From NCBI GenBank assembly GCA_036388895.1, contig DASVQY010000026.1, positions 1 to 64,000 on the forward strand: DNA of 64,000 bases, read 5' to 3'. Of the stretch, positions 42,552-51,872 are shown piece by piece (the first letter of the stretch is position 1; each line of letters opens with the position of its first letter). Below the pieces are notes generated by a model. That model had not been told where the DNA came from. It did no database searches and saw only the letters and a program-made list of their open reading frames with translations. The translations under genes and the position numbers were made by a program. The stretch comes from SXVE01 sp036388895 (GTDB lineage: Bacteria; Acidobacteriota; Blastocatellia; Pyrinomonadales; Pyrinomonadaceae).

Positions 42552-43426
42552 ATGAAATTCTACGGAAACAAACTCATTACAATACTATTTTTTTACCTGA
42601 CTCTTTCTTTGGCTTTAACCGTGCAAGCTCAAAAAATGACTGCCGAAGATATTGTTGCTAAGCATCTCGATTCTATCGGCGGCAAAGAAAATCTTGCCGC
42701 CGTTAAAAATCAATTGATATTCAGCGACGTTGAATTCAAGGTAAGGGGCAGCGCTGCCGTCTTAAACGGTAAAGGTTTGATTTTGTCTTCAGGGGAAAAA
42801 ATCTCTGGGGAATGAATTTCAATTCAAATGCGTACCCGCAGGATCAATTCAGCTTTAATGGAAAAAACACCAAAATCGGTTTTGTTCGACCGTCCGAGCG
42901 TTCAATAATAGGAGATTTTATATTCCTCTACGAAGAACTGCTAAAAGAAGGCTTGCTCGGAGGTCCTTTATCCACGTCCTGGGCTTTGATCAATGCGGAC
43001 GCGAAAAAATCGAAGCTGTCATATGAAGGAACAAAAACGATAAACGATAAAGAGGCTTATGTTTTGTCTTTTTCGCCGAAAAGCGGCTCGGATTTAAGTA
43101 TTAAAATGTATTTTGATAAGCAAAATTTTCAACACGTCCGCACCGAATACAATCGCGTGATTTCAGCCAGACAGGGACCGAATGTTGACGGTTCGGCTGG
43201 ACAAGGCGAAGATCGCTACCGCTTGGTGGAAGATTTTTCCAAATACATAAAAATGGGCAATTTAATGCTGCCCAGTGTTTACAAGCTTTCGTATTCCTAC
43301 GCCAGTAATTCATCAATTCGTCTTTCGGGAAAGGCAAACTGTGAAGCTGAATGGACGTTTAATATAACTAACTTTTCTTTTAATCAGCAATTAGATGATA
43401 ACTCGTTCGATATTAACATAAAATAA
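42552..43426 (+). pseudogene. Secreted outer-membrane-associated protein gene with a -1 frameshift
   Basis: Two frames overlap by 4 nt (42552-42815 and 42812-43426). The first begins with a signal peptide (ITILFFYLTLSLALTVQAQ) and MTAEDIVAKHLDSIGGKENL. The second, read from just before its ATG, continues naturally as KNLWGMNFNSNAYPQDQFSF and YEELLKEGLLGGPLSTSW. The join falls on six A at 42796-42801. One more A would restore a single 290-residue protein of a type common in Acidobacteria that resembles lipoprotein-sorting/DUF-type outer-membrane proteins. It could be a true mutation, an error in a homopolymer, or slippage. AGGAG-like TTGGAG precedes the first ATG. Confidence 0.7.
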
Positions 43427-43443
43427 ATAAAACAAATGAAATT

Positions 43444-43911
43444 ATGAAAATATCTGATTTCCTAATTGCTCTATGTTTAATATCGTCTTTTAACATTTGC
43501 TTGTTTGCGCAAACATCGAGTAAAAAAAACGAATTGTCGTTAATTAATAGGTCAAGCCAGGAAACTTATAAATCCTCGCCCGCGTTTGCCGAAATTATTC
43601 TGCGAAAAACGGAACTTGATTCCGAGCTCGAATCGCTCCTGGTCAGTTACACAGAAGAATTTCCCAAAGTTAAAGAAATAAGATTTGAATCCGATTCCTT
43701 GAAAAAGGCGATTGAAAGACTTTCGACAGTTAAATCTGCCGACTCGTCAAAGTTAACTCTGGCTCTAGGAAAGTTGATGATAAGAAAAGCCGAACTCGAA
43801 ACGGACTTATGGAATTTGCGAAAAAAATACGACGATAACCACGCCGAAGTGAAAAGAGCGAAAAGAAAAATCGAAATTTACGAGGCTTCGATCAGGGAAA
43901 TTTTAGATTAA
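43444..43911 (+). CDS. Small secreted coiled-coil protein
   Basis: Not recognised. The 155-residue protein has a signal peptide (ISDFLIALCLISSFNICLFA) and a mature part that is almost entirely helical and charged (LRKTELDSELESLLVSYTEE, KAELETDLWNLRKKYDDNHA), probably a coiled coil. It starts 17 nt after the frameshifted gene and may share its transcript. Its last 9 nt overlap the end of the convergent S4-domain gene. Confidence 0.7.
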   Translation: MKISDFLIALCLISSFNICLFAQTSSKKNELSLINRSSQETYKSSPAFAEIILRKTELDSELESLLVSYTEEFPKVKEIRFESDSLKKAIERLSTVKSADSSKLTLALGKLMIRKAELETDLWNLRKKYDDNHAEVKRAKRKIEIYEASIREILD

Positions 43912-44184
43912 TAAATCTTCGTCGGCGATGGCTTCTTCGGAAATCATCTCATAAAGATTTACCGCATCGTTGCGCGAAACTTGTTTTACGGCGGGAACTT
44001 GTAAAACCTTTAACGTCGTTGCGCGATTGCGGCGACGAATTTCAATCAAATCACCAGCTTTGATTTCCTTTGAAGATTTTGCAATCGCTCCGTTTACCTT
44101 TATCAAGCCGGCATCGCAAAATTCCTGCGCCAGACTTCTCCGCACAATCAAACGGCTTGTTTTAAGAAATAAATCCAGTCGCAT
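43903..44184 (-). CDS. S4-domain RNA-binding protein (Hsp15/RqcP-like)
   Basis: A 93-residue protein made almost entirely of an S4 domain: MRLDLFLKTSRLIVRRSLAQ, CDAGLIKVNG, and KSSKEIKAGDLIEI. Such small proteins bind stalled large ribosomal subunits in ribosome rescue (RqcP/Hsp15). The specific role is inferred from size and motif only. An AATTACGAATTACG repeat lies just upstream, between it and the SurA-like gene on the same strand. Confidence 0.85.
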   Translation of the reverse strand: MRLDLFLKTSRLIVRRSLAQEFCDAGLIKVNGAIAKSSKEIKAGDLIEIRRRNRATTLKVLQVPAVKQVSRNDAVNLYEMISEEAIADEDLLI

Positions 44185-44193
44185 ATTAAAAAA

Positions 44194-44262
44194 AATTACG
44201 AATTACGAATTAGAAAAAGCAATCTCCTTGATTCGTAATTCGTAATTGATAATTCGTAATTG
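44194..44262. repeat. Intergenic inverted repeat of ATTACGAATTACG type
   Basis: The 17-bp arm AATTACGAATTACGAAT (44194-44210) is complemented at 44231-44247, and a third partial copy follows at 44252-44262. It fills the gap between the SurA-like gene and the S4-domain gene. Confidence 0.8.
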
Positions 44263-44266
44263 ATTT

Positions 44267-45322
44267 TTACTTTCCCGCTTTTTCGGTTTTTCGCTCGTCG
44301 GCGAACAGAATCGGCGACACGATTGGACGGTAAGTTTCGCTGATCTTTATGTATGAATCCTGGCGAAGTCCGGTTAAAAATTTCTTTTGTTCGGCGGGCG
44401 CGCGTTCCATCGTCATTGCCATCCGAATTTTGTTTTCATCAAAAAACGATTCGCTGCTCGCCTGTGTTCTTTCGTCAACGCGAAGAATCTCCACACCCAA
44501 TTCGTCAATTTCAATCGGTTCGCTGAAACCGCCGGCTTTTACATTTTTGACCGCGGTGACAAATTTTTCGTCAAGATCTTTGACATCGAATGTTCCGACT
44601 TTGCCTTTTGTTTCGGCGACGTTCGGTCGGTCGGAGTTTTCCATTAAGAGTTTTTGAAAATCAGCGCCTGCTTTCAATTGCGCGACGATTTGTTTGGCTT
44701 TTTCGCGCACAGCAGCTTTATCGCGACCGGCGAAACCGAGGAAAATCTCGCTCAAAGTGACGGTTTCAGGTTTGCTGAATTTATCTTTATTCTTTTCGAA
44801 GTAATCCTTCATCTCTTTCGAGCTTAAACTCCAGTAAATTTTGGAGCTGACCTGGCGTTGAAGAACCAAATCGCGCGTCGCTTGTTTGCGCCACGTTTCA
44901 CGGATTTCCTGCGGATTAAAGCCGCCTTTTTCCATTTCCTGATAAAGCGCGTCCAGAGTTTTCAGATTTTGCTGTTTCATAATTTCGAGAAACCTCTGGT
45001 TGAGATTGGCTTCGATCTCGGATTCAAGACCGGCTTCTTTCGCTTTTTGTATCAGAAGCTCTTCGTTAATCAGGCTCGCAATTAATTCGCCTTGCTTGCC
45101 CTCGACTAACTTTTGCGCTTCCTCGCGCGTTTTGCCTTCCTGAACGTAGCTGTCTATCGCAGCTTTCATTTCGCGTTTGACGCGCGAAAGCGTAATCACG
45201 CTGTCATTCACCTGCGCGATGACTTCGTCAACGACGCGAACTTCGCTTTCCTGTGCGAAAACGGCAAAACTCATTGTGAATAAAATTGCAATCGAAAAAA
45301 TTGCGGAGCTGATTCGTTTCAT
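44267..45322 (-). CDS. Periplasmic peptidyl-prolyl isomerase/chaperone (SurA-like)
   Basis: A 351-residue exported foldase. A signal peptide (ending FAVFAQ) precedes a SurA N-terminal helical domain (VIAQVNDSVITLSRVKREMK, then ASLINEELLIQKAKEAGL). One parvulin PPIase domain follows (VTLSEIFLGF...FQKLLMENSDRPNVAETKGK and GGFSEPIEIDELGVEILRVD). It probably escorts outer-membrane proteins. The protein has one parvulin domain where E. coli SurA has two. The gene lies upstream of the S4-domain gene on the same strand. Confidence 0.9.
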   Translation of the reverse strand: MKRISSAIFSIAILFTMSFAVFAQESEVRVVDEVIAQVNDSVITLSRVKREMKAAIDSYVQEGKTREEAQKLVEGKQGELIASLINEELLIQKAKEAGLESEIEANLNQRFLEIMKQQNLKTLDALYQEMEKGGFNPQEIRETWRKQATRDLVLQRQVSSKIYWSLSSKEMKDYFEKNKDKFSKPETVTLSEIFLGFAGRDKAAVREKAKQIVAQLKAGADFQKLLMENSDRPNVAETKGKVGTFDVKDLDEKFVTAVKNVKAGGFSEPIEIDELGVEILRVDERTQASSESFFDENKIRMAMTMERAPAEQKKFLTGLRQDSYIKISETYRPIVSPILFADERKTEKAGK

Positions 45323-45512
45323 TATTTACTCCTGAAAATTGAACTGAAAATATTAAACTTATTGTAGTATTTTTTGCAACTGCGGTGTTTGATGCAGAAA
45401 AAACTTTTCGAGTTTCTTGTGTTCTGAAAAATCGAGAATTTGCTGGAATGCAGTGAAATTAAGTCTTTTTAAAAGTAGAAGGTTTTTGCCGAAAACCTTC
45501 TCCCCGCCTCAG

Positions 45513-46169
45513 ATGAACAACAAATGTCCAAACTGCGAATTAGTTAATTTTCCGAACGCCGATTTTTGCGCGCGCTGTAATTTCTTTATCGTAAAAAACG
45601 CGAAAGCGGCGGAAAGCCGGGGATTTCTTCGCTCGACATTATTCAAACGCTTTGCGGTTTTGGTTGCGGTCTGCGTGTTTACGCTTTTCGGATTTTATTT
45701 TTCGCTGCTCGTTTCGGCGAAGAAGTTAACTTTTGAAGAAAGAAAAACGGTCGAGCAAACGATTTCGCTTTTAGAAAACAAAGGTTTTTCCGACGAAGTT
45801 TTTTATCTGAAATATCTAACCGCTTTTCGCAGCAACGACAATTGGCTGAATGCTTCGGTGGAAAAAGAAAACGCTTACGCCGCCACAAACTTTCCGTTTG
45901 AGATTATGACGCTTTACCCGGATTTTTTTGAATTTCCTGCTGACGAAACCGAGCGCGCCGCGATTTTATTACACGAAGCCAAACATCTGCAGGGCGCTGA
46001 CGAAAAGGAAGCCTACGAATTCGTCTGGAAACACCGCAAACAACTCGGCTGGACAAAAGAACTTTACGTCAACTCGGTAATCTGGCGAAACGTTCGCAAA
46101 CAAACCAAAGAATATGCTCCGCATCTTTTCGTCTGCGAAACAAACGAATACGCCGACTGCACGGAATAA
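45513..46169 (+). CDS. Membrane protein with zinc ribbon and HExxH motif
   Basis: A 218-residue protein. Residues 1-22 form a zinc ribbon (CPNC...CARC), followed by one transmembrane helix (FAVLVAVCVFTLFGFYFSLL). The outer part contains AAILLHEAKHLQGADEKEAY, an HExxH motif with an acidic residue downstream, so it could be a small membrane-anchored metallopeptidase. No named family was recognised. I chose ATG 45513 because the preceding 32 in-frame residues do not look coding. It is convergent with mfd. Confidence 0.65.
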   Translation: MNNKCPNCELVNFPNADFCARCNFFIVKNAKAAESRGFLRSTLFKRFAVLVAVCVFTLFGFYFSLLVSAKKLTFEERKTVEQTISLLENKGFSDEVFYLKYLTAFRSNDNWLNASVEKENAYAATNFPFEIMTLYPDFFEFPADETERAAILLHEAKHLQGADEKEAYEFVWKHRKQLGWTKELYVNSVIWRNVRKQTKEYAPHLFVCETNEYADCTE

Positions 46170-46173
46170 GTGA

Positions 46174-46231
46174 TAAACGGTAAATAGTGAATGAAAGACA
46201 ATTTCATTTTTCTCATTTTCACTACCGTTTA
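46174..46231. repeat. Imperfect inverted repeat overlapping the 3' end of mfd
   Basis: Arms contain TAAACGGTA (46174-46182) and TACCGTTTA (46223-46231), with flanking GTGAA/TTCAC pairing. The last codons of mfd (DSGKR and stop) are made from the right arm. Confidence 0.6.
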
Positions 46232-49200
46232 CCACTATCTGCTATTTCTTCCAAAACGCTGCGCGCCGCTTCGATTAAGTTTTCGGTTTTCACATCAAAG
46301 CGCAGAATACCGTTCGGCGAAAAATTGGCGGTTTCGTTTTTTGATAAAAATTCCATTAATTTCTCCGGCGAAATGCGCGCGTTTTCGCCTAATTTTACGG
46401 CGACGCCTTCTTTGGTTTTATCAACCGAAACGATTCGCAAATCTTCAGCCGTTTTTCTCAGCCGCGCGTATTCAAACAAATTGTTGACCGATTCTGGCAT
46501 AGCGCCGTAGCGGTCTTGAATTTCGGCGTAAATTTGCCGCAGCGCTTCTTCGGATTCGGCGGAAGAAATTCGTTTGTAGGTTCTGAGGCGCTGGCTCGTC
46601 TCGTTGATGTAATCGTTCGGAATCGAAACGTCAACGCCCATATTTATCGCAACGCTCGTTTCGTCTTCGACTTCTTCGCCTTTTAATTCTTGAATAGTGC
46701 GTTCGAGCATTTTCGTGTAAAGATCGAAGCCGAGCGCGTCCAACTGACCTGATTGCTGTCCGCCCAAAATATTTCCAGCGCCGCGCAGTTCCAAATCGAG
46801 CGCGGCGATACGGAAACCGGCGCCCAAATCGGAAAATTCTCGAATCGCTGAAAGCCGCCGCCGCGCAATCGGCGTCAGTTGCAGCTCGCCGGGAATCAAA
46901 AGATAAGCGTAAGCGCGGCGGTTTGAACGCCCGACGCGCCCGCGCAATTGGTAAAGCTGCGAAAGCCCGTAATTGTCAGCGCGATTAATGATAATCGTGT
47001 TCGCTCGCGGAATGTCTATGCCGTTTTCGATTATCGTTGTGGCGACGAGAACGTCGTATTTATATTCGACGAAATCGAGAACGGCTTGCTCCATTTCCTT
47101 TTCGTTCATTTGTCCGTGAGCGATGACGATTCGCGCCTCAGGCACGATTTTCTGGACAAGCGCGGCGATTGCGTCAATCGTTTCGACGCGATTATGAATA
47201 AAGAAAACCTGACCGTTTCGCGCCATTTCAAGCTCAATCGCCGATTTTATAACGCTTTCGGAAAATTGAACGACCTGCGTATTTATCGCCAGACGGTCGC
47301 GCGGCGGCGTTTCAATCACTGACATATCACGCATGCCGAGCAGAGACATATTCAAAGTTCTCGGAATCGGCGTCGCCGAAAGCGTTAAAACGTCAACTTT
47401 CTTTTTTAGCTGTTTTAATTTCTCTTTGTGCGCCACGCCGAACCGCTGTTCTTCGTCAACGACGACCAATCCGAGTTTCGATAATTTCACATCGTTCGAT
47501 AAAATGCGATGCGTGCCGATTAAAATATCTACTTCGCCTTTTTCGGCGCGTTCAACAACGGATTTTTGCTCTTTCGGGCTTCGGAAACGCGAAAGCAGTT
47601 CGATTGTGACGGGAAAAGCGGCGAAACGCTGTTTGAACGATTCGTAATGCTGGTAAGCCAAAACGGTCGTCGGCGTGAGAACCGCGACTTGTTTTCCGTC
47701 CATTACGGCTTTGAAAGCGCCGCGCATCGCAACTTCGGTTTTTCCGTAACCGACATCGCCGACGACAAGGCGATCCATCGGCACGGGCGTTTCCATATCG
47801 GTCTTTAAATCAACGATTGCGGTCGCCTGATCGGCGGTTAGTTGATACGGAAAAGCGTCTTCGAATTCTTTCTGCCACGGAGCGTCAGGCGAAAACGCGA
47901 AACCTTGCACGAGTTTTCGCTCTGCGTAAAGCCGCAAAAGCTCGTCAGCCATATCACGCATCGCCCGCTTCGCTTTCGCCTTTGTTTTCTGCCAGCCCAA
48001 ACCGCCTAAACGGTCTAAATTCGGCGCCGCCGCTTCACCCGATGAATAACGCGAAACTAAATCCAACCTTTCGACCGGAACGAATAACTTCGCGTTGTCG
48101 GCGTACATCAAAAGCATGAACTCCCGAGAAATGCCGCCGGATTCGAGCGTTTGCAAGCCTTCGAAACGTCCGATGCCGTGATCTACGTGAACGACGAAAT
48201 CGCCGATTTTTAAGTCGCGGAAATCCGAGATGAACGCGCCGATCTTGCTCTTTGTTTTCGATTTTTGAGGTTTGCTTTTTTGAAAATCCTGCTGCGACGA
48301 TTCGCCGAAAATGTCCGTTTCGGTGTGAACGGTCAAATCGAGCGAGGGAATCTCGAAACCGCTCGACAAATCGCCGATTAAAATCGAATCCGGCGCGAGC
48401 GACACTTCATAATCGCTCAATATTTCCGATAAACGCTCGGCAATTCCGTGCGATTGCAGAACAAACAAACTTCGCCCGTTTTGCGTTTTTACATCTGTTT
48501 TCAATCCACCCGCAAAATCCTTTAAATTGCCGTGAAATTTGCGTGTCGAGCGCGAGCTGATTTCCAGTTCTTCTTTTATATCAGCCGTCGGAAAAAGAAA
48601 AATTGGATTTCTTTCTTCGCCGCTACGGTTTCCGTTATTTCCATTGTTATCGCGCAACAGTTCCGTAATGCTTTGCGGAACGTCATTTTCAAATTCCAGA
48701 TTTTCGCCCGTTTCCGCCGCCGCTTTGCCTAAAACGCGCAATTCCAGCCTTTGTTTACCGGCAAATTTGCCGCGCAGCTCTTCGCCGGTTAAAAATAATT
48801 CGTCGGGTTCGAGACCGATTTCGCCCGCGTCTGTTATTTGCGCGAAATGAGTGCGCAGATTTTCGTAATAATTTGAAAGAGTCTGTTCGACAATCGGCGG
48901 TTCGTCTACGACGAAAATGCAATCCCGCAAAAAATCGAAAACGCTGTGTTCGCGCGGCGCGGCGAGCGGGAAAAGAAATTCCCAACCGGAAAACGATTCG
49001 CCTTCGTCGGCGAATTGCGTGCGGTCAAGCAGAGCGCGGGCGTATTTTTCGTCGGCGAATTTTTCGCGCGCGAAAAACGCCCAATCTTTGAAATCTTCGG
49101 AACGCGCCGCAAATTCGCGCATCGGAGCGATTGAAATTTCTTTCAGTTGCCCGACCGAAAGCTGCGTTTCCGGGTCAAATTCGCGGATCGAATCAATCGT

Positions 49201-49815
49201 ATCGCCGAAAAATTCTATGCGGACGGGCATTTCCGCCGTCGGCGACCAAGCGTCTAAAATTCCGCCGCGCACGGAAAATTCGCCGACGTTTTTAATCGGT
49301 TCTTCGCGCACGTAACCGACGGCGAGCAGTTTTTCAATCAACCGGTCGGGCGCGTAATCTTCGTCGCGTTTGAGATTTGCGCCGAGACTTTTAATTTCGT
49401 CGGGCGCGAGTGTTTTTGTGATTAAAGATTTCGCCGAAAGTATCAAAAAATCGGGTTTTTCGAAAGTCAGTTTCCAAAGCGCGAGCGCGCGATTTTCCAG
49501 TGTTTCGGCGTGCGGCGAGACGTTCGCGTAAACGTCTGATTCAAACGACGGTAAAATTAAGAGGTCAGAGCTGCCGGAATTTTGAGTTTTGAATTTCGAT
49601 GAAAAAAAATCCAAATCGCATTCCCATCTTTCGGCTTCTTTGTTTGAATCGGCGACGACGACGAAAGTTTTTTTCGATTCGCTTTGCAGATTCGACAAAA
49701 CAAAGGCTTTTGAAGCGATTGAAGTCAAACCGCTTACAGAAATAACCTTTGTTTCGCGTTTCAATTCATCGCGCAAACGCTTTAATTCATTAGTTGTTTC
49801 AACAGCGAAATTCAT
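46222..49815 (-). CDS. mfd: Transcription-repair coupling factor
   Basis: Mfd displaces RNA polymerase stalled at DNA damage and recruits UvrA. The 1197-residue protein has UvrB-like N-terminal domains, an RNA-polymerase-interaction domain (FVHVDHGIGRFEGLQTLESG), and superfamily 2 helicase motors with Walker A GDVGYGKTE, VVVDEEQRFGV, SATPIPRTLNMSLLG and LYQLRGRVGRSNR. A C-terminal TRCF domain closes it. Length is normal. The native C-terminus seems replaced by inverted-repeat sequence. No good ribosome site precedes the ATG; the gene is divergent from lysS. Confidence 0.97.
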   Translation of the reverse strand: MNFAVETTNELKRLRDELKRETKVISVSGLTSIASKAFVLSNLQSESKKTFVVVADSNKEAERWECDLDFFSSKFKTQNSGSSDLLILPSFESDVYANVSPHAETLENRALALWKLTFEKPDFLILSAKSLITKTLAPDEIKSLGANLKRDEDYAPDRLIEKLLAVGYVREEPIKNVGEFSVRGGILDAWSPTAEMPVRIEFFGDTIDSIREFDPETQLSVGQLKEISIAPMREFAARSEDFKDWAFFAREKFADEKYARALLDRTQFADEGESFSGWEFLFPLAAPREHSVFDFLRDCIFVVDEPPIVEQTLSNYYENLRTHFAQITDAGEIGLEPDELFLTGEELRGKFAGKQRLELRVLGKAAAETGENLEFENDVPQSITELLRDNNGNNGNRSGEERNPIFLFPTADIKEELEISSRSTRKFHGNLKDFAGGLKTDVKTQNGRSLFVLQSHGIAERLSEILSDYEVSLAPDSILIGDLSSGFEIPSLDLTVHTETDIFGESSQQDFQKSKPQKSKTKSKIGAFISDFRDLKIGDFVVHVDHGIGRFEGLQTLESGGISREFMLLMYADNAKLFVPVERLDLVSRYSSGEAAAPNLDRLGGLGWQKTKAKAKRAMRDMADELLRLYAERKLVQGFAFSPDAPWQKEFEDAFPYQLTADQATAIVDLKTDMETPVPMDRLVVGDVGYGKTEVAMRGAFKAVMDGKQVAVLTPTTVLAYQHYESFKQRFAAFPVTIELLSRFRSPKEQKSVVERAEKGEVDILIGTHRILSNDVKLSKLGLVVVDEEQRFGVAHKEKLKQLKKKVDVLTLSATPIPRTLNMSLLGMRDMSVIETPPRDRLAINTQVVQFSESVIKSAIELEMARNGQVFFIHNRVETIDAIAALVQKIVPEARIVIAHGQMNEKEMEQAVLDFVEYKYDVLVATTIIENGIDIPRANTIIINRADNYGLSQLYQLRGRVGRSNRRAYAYLLIPGELQLTPIARRRLSAIREFSDLGAGFRIAALDLELRGAGNILGGQQSGQLDALGFDLYTKMLERTIQELKGEEVEDETSVAINMGVDVSIPNDYINETSQRLRTYKRISSAESEEALRQIYAEIQDRYGAMPESVNNLFEYARLRKTAEDLRIVSVDKTKEGVAVKLGENARISPEKLMEFLSKNETANFSPNGILRFDVKTENLIEAARSVLEEIADSGKR

Positions 49816-49934
49816 AAATTATCGAAACTACAGATTAGCACAACGGAACTGCCGTTTATAATTTTGATAAAGCCGTGTTTATCTGTCCGCAACTGTGGTT
49901 TATAATCACATTTTTAACAATTTACCGAAAATTT

Positions 49935-51833
49935 ATGTCAATTGCGAATACAAAAACGGAAACAATCATCGAAGCGGGAATCATCGAAAATAACGATCAG
50001 GTAGCGGCGCGAATCGAGCATTTGAAAGCGCTCGAAAATATAGTCGGAAACAGTTATCCGAATAAATACGAGCGTTCCAAAGTTGCCGGCGCGGAAGACA
50101 CGATTTCAAATATTTTGAGTTATGAGCCTGTTACGGAAATCGTCAAACAGCTTAAAGAAAATACGCCCGAAGGCGAAAAGCCGGATCAGGAATTGAAAGC
50201 GGCGCTGAATGAAAAATTAAAGGCGTTTGGAAACGTGAGAATTTCCGGCAGATTAGCCGTTCCGCCGCGCGTGATGGGTAAAGCGGCGTTCGTTCATTTG
50301 TCTGACGGCAAAGAGCGTTTGCAAATCTATGTTCGCAAACAAGATGCCGTTGCAATCAGCAACGATTCCGGGAAGCCTGTCGAAACGGAAGGCGCAGCGT
50401 GGGAAGTTTTCAATCTGCTCGATCACGGCGATTTTGTCGGCGTCGGAGGTTATTTGTTTTTGACGAACACCGGCGAATTGTCGGTGCACGTCGAAACCTT
50501 ACAGTTTTTATCAAAATCGCTTTTGCCGATGCCCGACAAAATGCACGGCATCGCTGACCCGGAATTGCGTCGTCGTTTCCGTTACGCCGATTTAATTGCG
50601 TCGAGCCTACAGGTTGAGCGCGAAGAAAGCGAATTGACGACGCGCGAAGTTTTCGAGCGGCGAGCGAAATTAATCAGCGGAATGCGCCGATTTCTTGACG
50701 ATAACGGTTTTATCGAAGTCGAAACGCCGATGCTCACACCGAAGGCGACCGGCGCGGCAGCTAAACCTTTTAAAACGCATCACAACGCGCTCGACATTGA
50801 TTTATATGCCCGCATCGCGCCGGAACTTTATCTGAAACGCTTGACCGTCGGCGGTTTTGAAAAAGTTTACGAGCTGAACAGGAATTTCCGCAACGAAGGC
50901 TTGTCGCAGCGCCACAATCCCGAATTCACGATGCTCGAATTTTACGTCGCTTATATGGATGTAAACGGAATGATGGATTTCGCCGAAGCAATGATTAAAG
51001 AATCGGTGCATAAAGCGACGGGCGGGAGTTTGCAGGTGAAATACGGCGAGAATGAGATTGATTTTTCAAAATTTGAAAGAATTGGTATGCGTGACGCAAT
51101 TATCAATTTCTTGCCAAAACAGATTAGGGATTTTATTCAAAATGAAACAAGCGAACAGTTATCTGGAGATTGGTTACAAAACCCACAGAATGCTTTATAC
51201 CTTTACAGCTTTCTGCACTCATTAAGACCGCAGGGGAAAATGTTGCCAAATCTTGTTGAATTAGAACAAATATCTACAGATAGATTTCCTGATGCGTGGT
51301 TTAAGGCAATTAGAACTATTCCATTAAGCTCTATTGGAAAATCTTTAGCTGATAAAAATGAAGAAGAACAAAATGCAAGCGATATTGTGCTAGTTTTTGA
51401 ATCAATGGTTGAAGAAAATTTGATCCAACCGGTATTCATCATTGATTATCCGAAATCGATTTCGCCTTTGTCGAAAGCCTCGCCCGATAATCCGCAGATT
51501 GCCGAACGGTTTGAATTGTTTATCAACGGAATGGAATGTGCCAACGGTTTTAGCGAACTCAATGATCCGCAGGAGCAATACGAGCGTTTTGTTGAACAGA
51601 TGAGAGAAAGGGAAACGGGCGATGAGGAAGCGATGGTTTTGGACGAAGATTATATTCGCGCTCTGGCTTACGGAATGCCGCCTGCCGCCGGTATCGGCAT
51701 CGGGATTGATCGGCTTGTGATGCTTTTGACGAATAAACATTCGATTCGTGATGTGATTCTGTTTCCGCACATGCGACCGGAGAGAAAAGACGAGGATAAA
51801 GGAGAAGAAGAGGCGCAGGAACAAACGGCATAA
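49935..51833 (+). CDS. lysS: Lysyl-tRNA synthetase (class II) with an internal AT-rich insertion
   Basis: LysRS charges tRNA-Lys. Class II motifs are intact: motif 1 FIEVETPMLTP, motif 2 FRNEGLSQRHNPEFTMLE, motif 3 GIGIGIDRLVML. The OB-fold anticodon domain is N-terminal (VRISGRLA...FVHLSDG). The protein has 632 residues against about 500 in the family. Residues about 372-497 (DNA 51050-51430) are AT-rich and codon-shifted. They contain an extra stretch of about 60 residues (NALYLYSFLHSLRPQGKML and following) between TM-EAI-like IGMRDAI and LIQPVFIIDYP. The N-terminal domain also carries additional residues. I chose ATG 49935; 20 upstream codons are open but unlike the family. Confidence 0.93.
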   Translation: MSIANTKTETIIEAGIIENNDQVAARIEHLKALENIVGNSYPNKYERSKVAGAEDTISNILSYEPVTEIVKQLKENTPEGEKPDQELKAALNEKLKAFGNVRISGRLAVPPRVMGKAAFVHLSDGKERLQIYVRKQDAVAISNDSGKPVETEGAAWEVFNLLDHGDFVGVGGYLFLTNTGELSVHVETLQFLSKSLLPMPDKMHGIADPELRRRFRYADLIASSLQVEREESELTTREVFERRAKLISGMRRFLDDNGFIEVETPMLTPKATGAAAKPFKTHHNALDIDLYARIAPELYLKRLTVGGFEKVYELNRNFRNEGLSQRHNPEFTMLEFYVAYMDVNGMMDFAEAMIKESVHKATGGSLQVKYGENEIDFSKFERIGMRDAIINFLPKQIRDFIQNETSEQLSGDWLQNPQNALYLYSFLHSLRPQGKMLPNLVELEQISTDRFPDAWFKAIRTIPLSSIGKSLADKNEEEQNASDIVLVFESMVEENLIQPVFIIDYPKSISPLSKASPDNPQIAERFELFINGMECANGFSELNDPQEQYERFVEQMRERETGDEEAMVLDEDYIRALAYGMPPAAGIGIGIDRLVMLLTNKHSIRDVILFPHMRPERKDEDKGEEEAQEQTA

Positions 51834-51872
51834 AGGGATTTATTTTGGGTTTGCGCGAATTATAGTTCAGAT

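Noticed and set aside
42791..42802. Programmed -1 frameshift with a canonical slippery heptamer
   Set aside because: The zero-frame codons GAA-AAA-ATC do not fit X-XXY-YYZ for both sites, and no downstream pseudoknot is obvious. An indel in the A-run is simpler.
51050..51430. Intein in lysS
   Set aside because: The extra sequence is far too short and lacks the N-terminal Cys/Ser and C-terminal His-Asn splice junctions.
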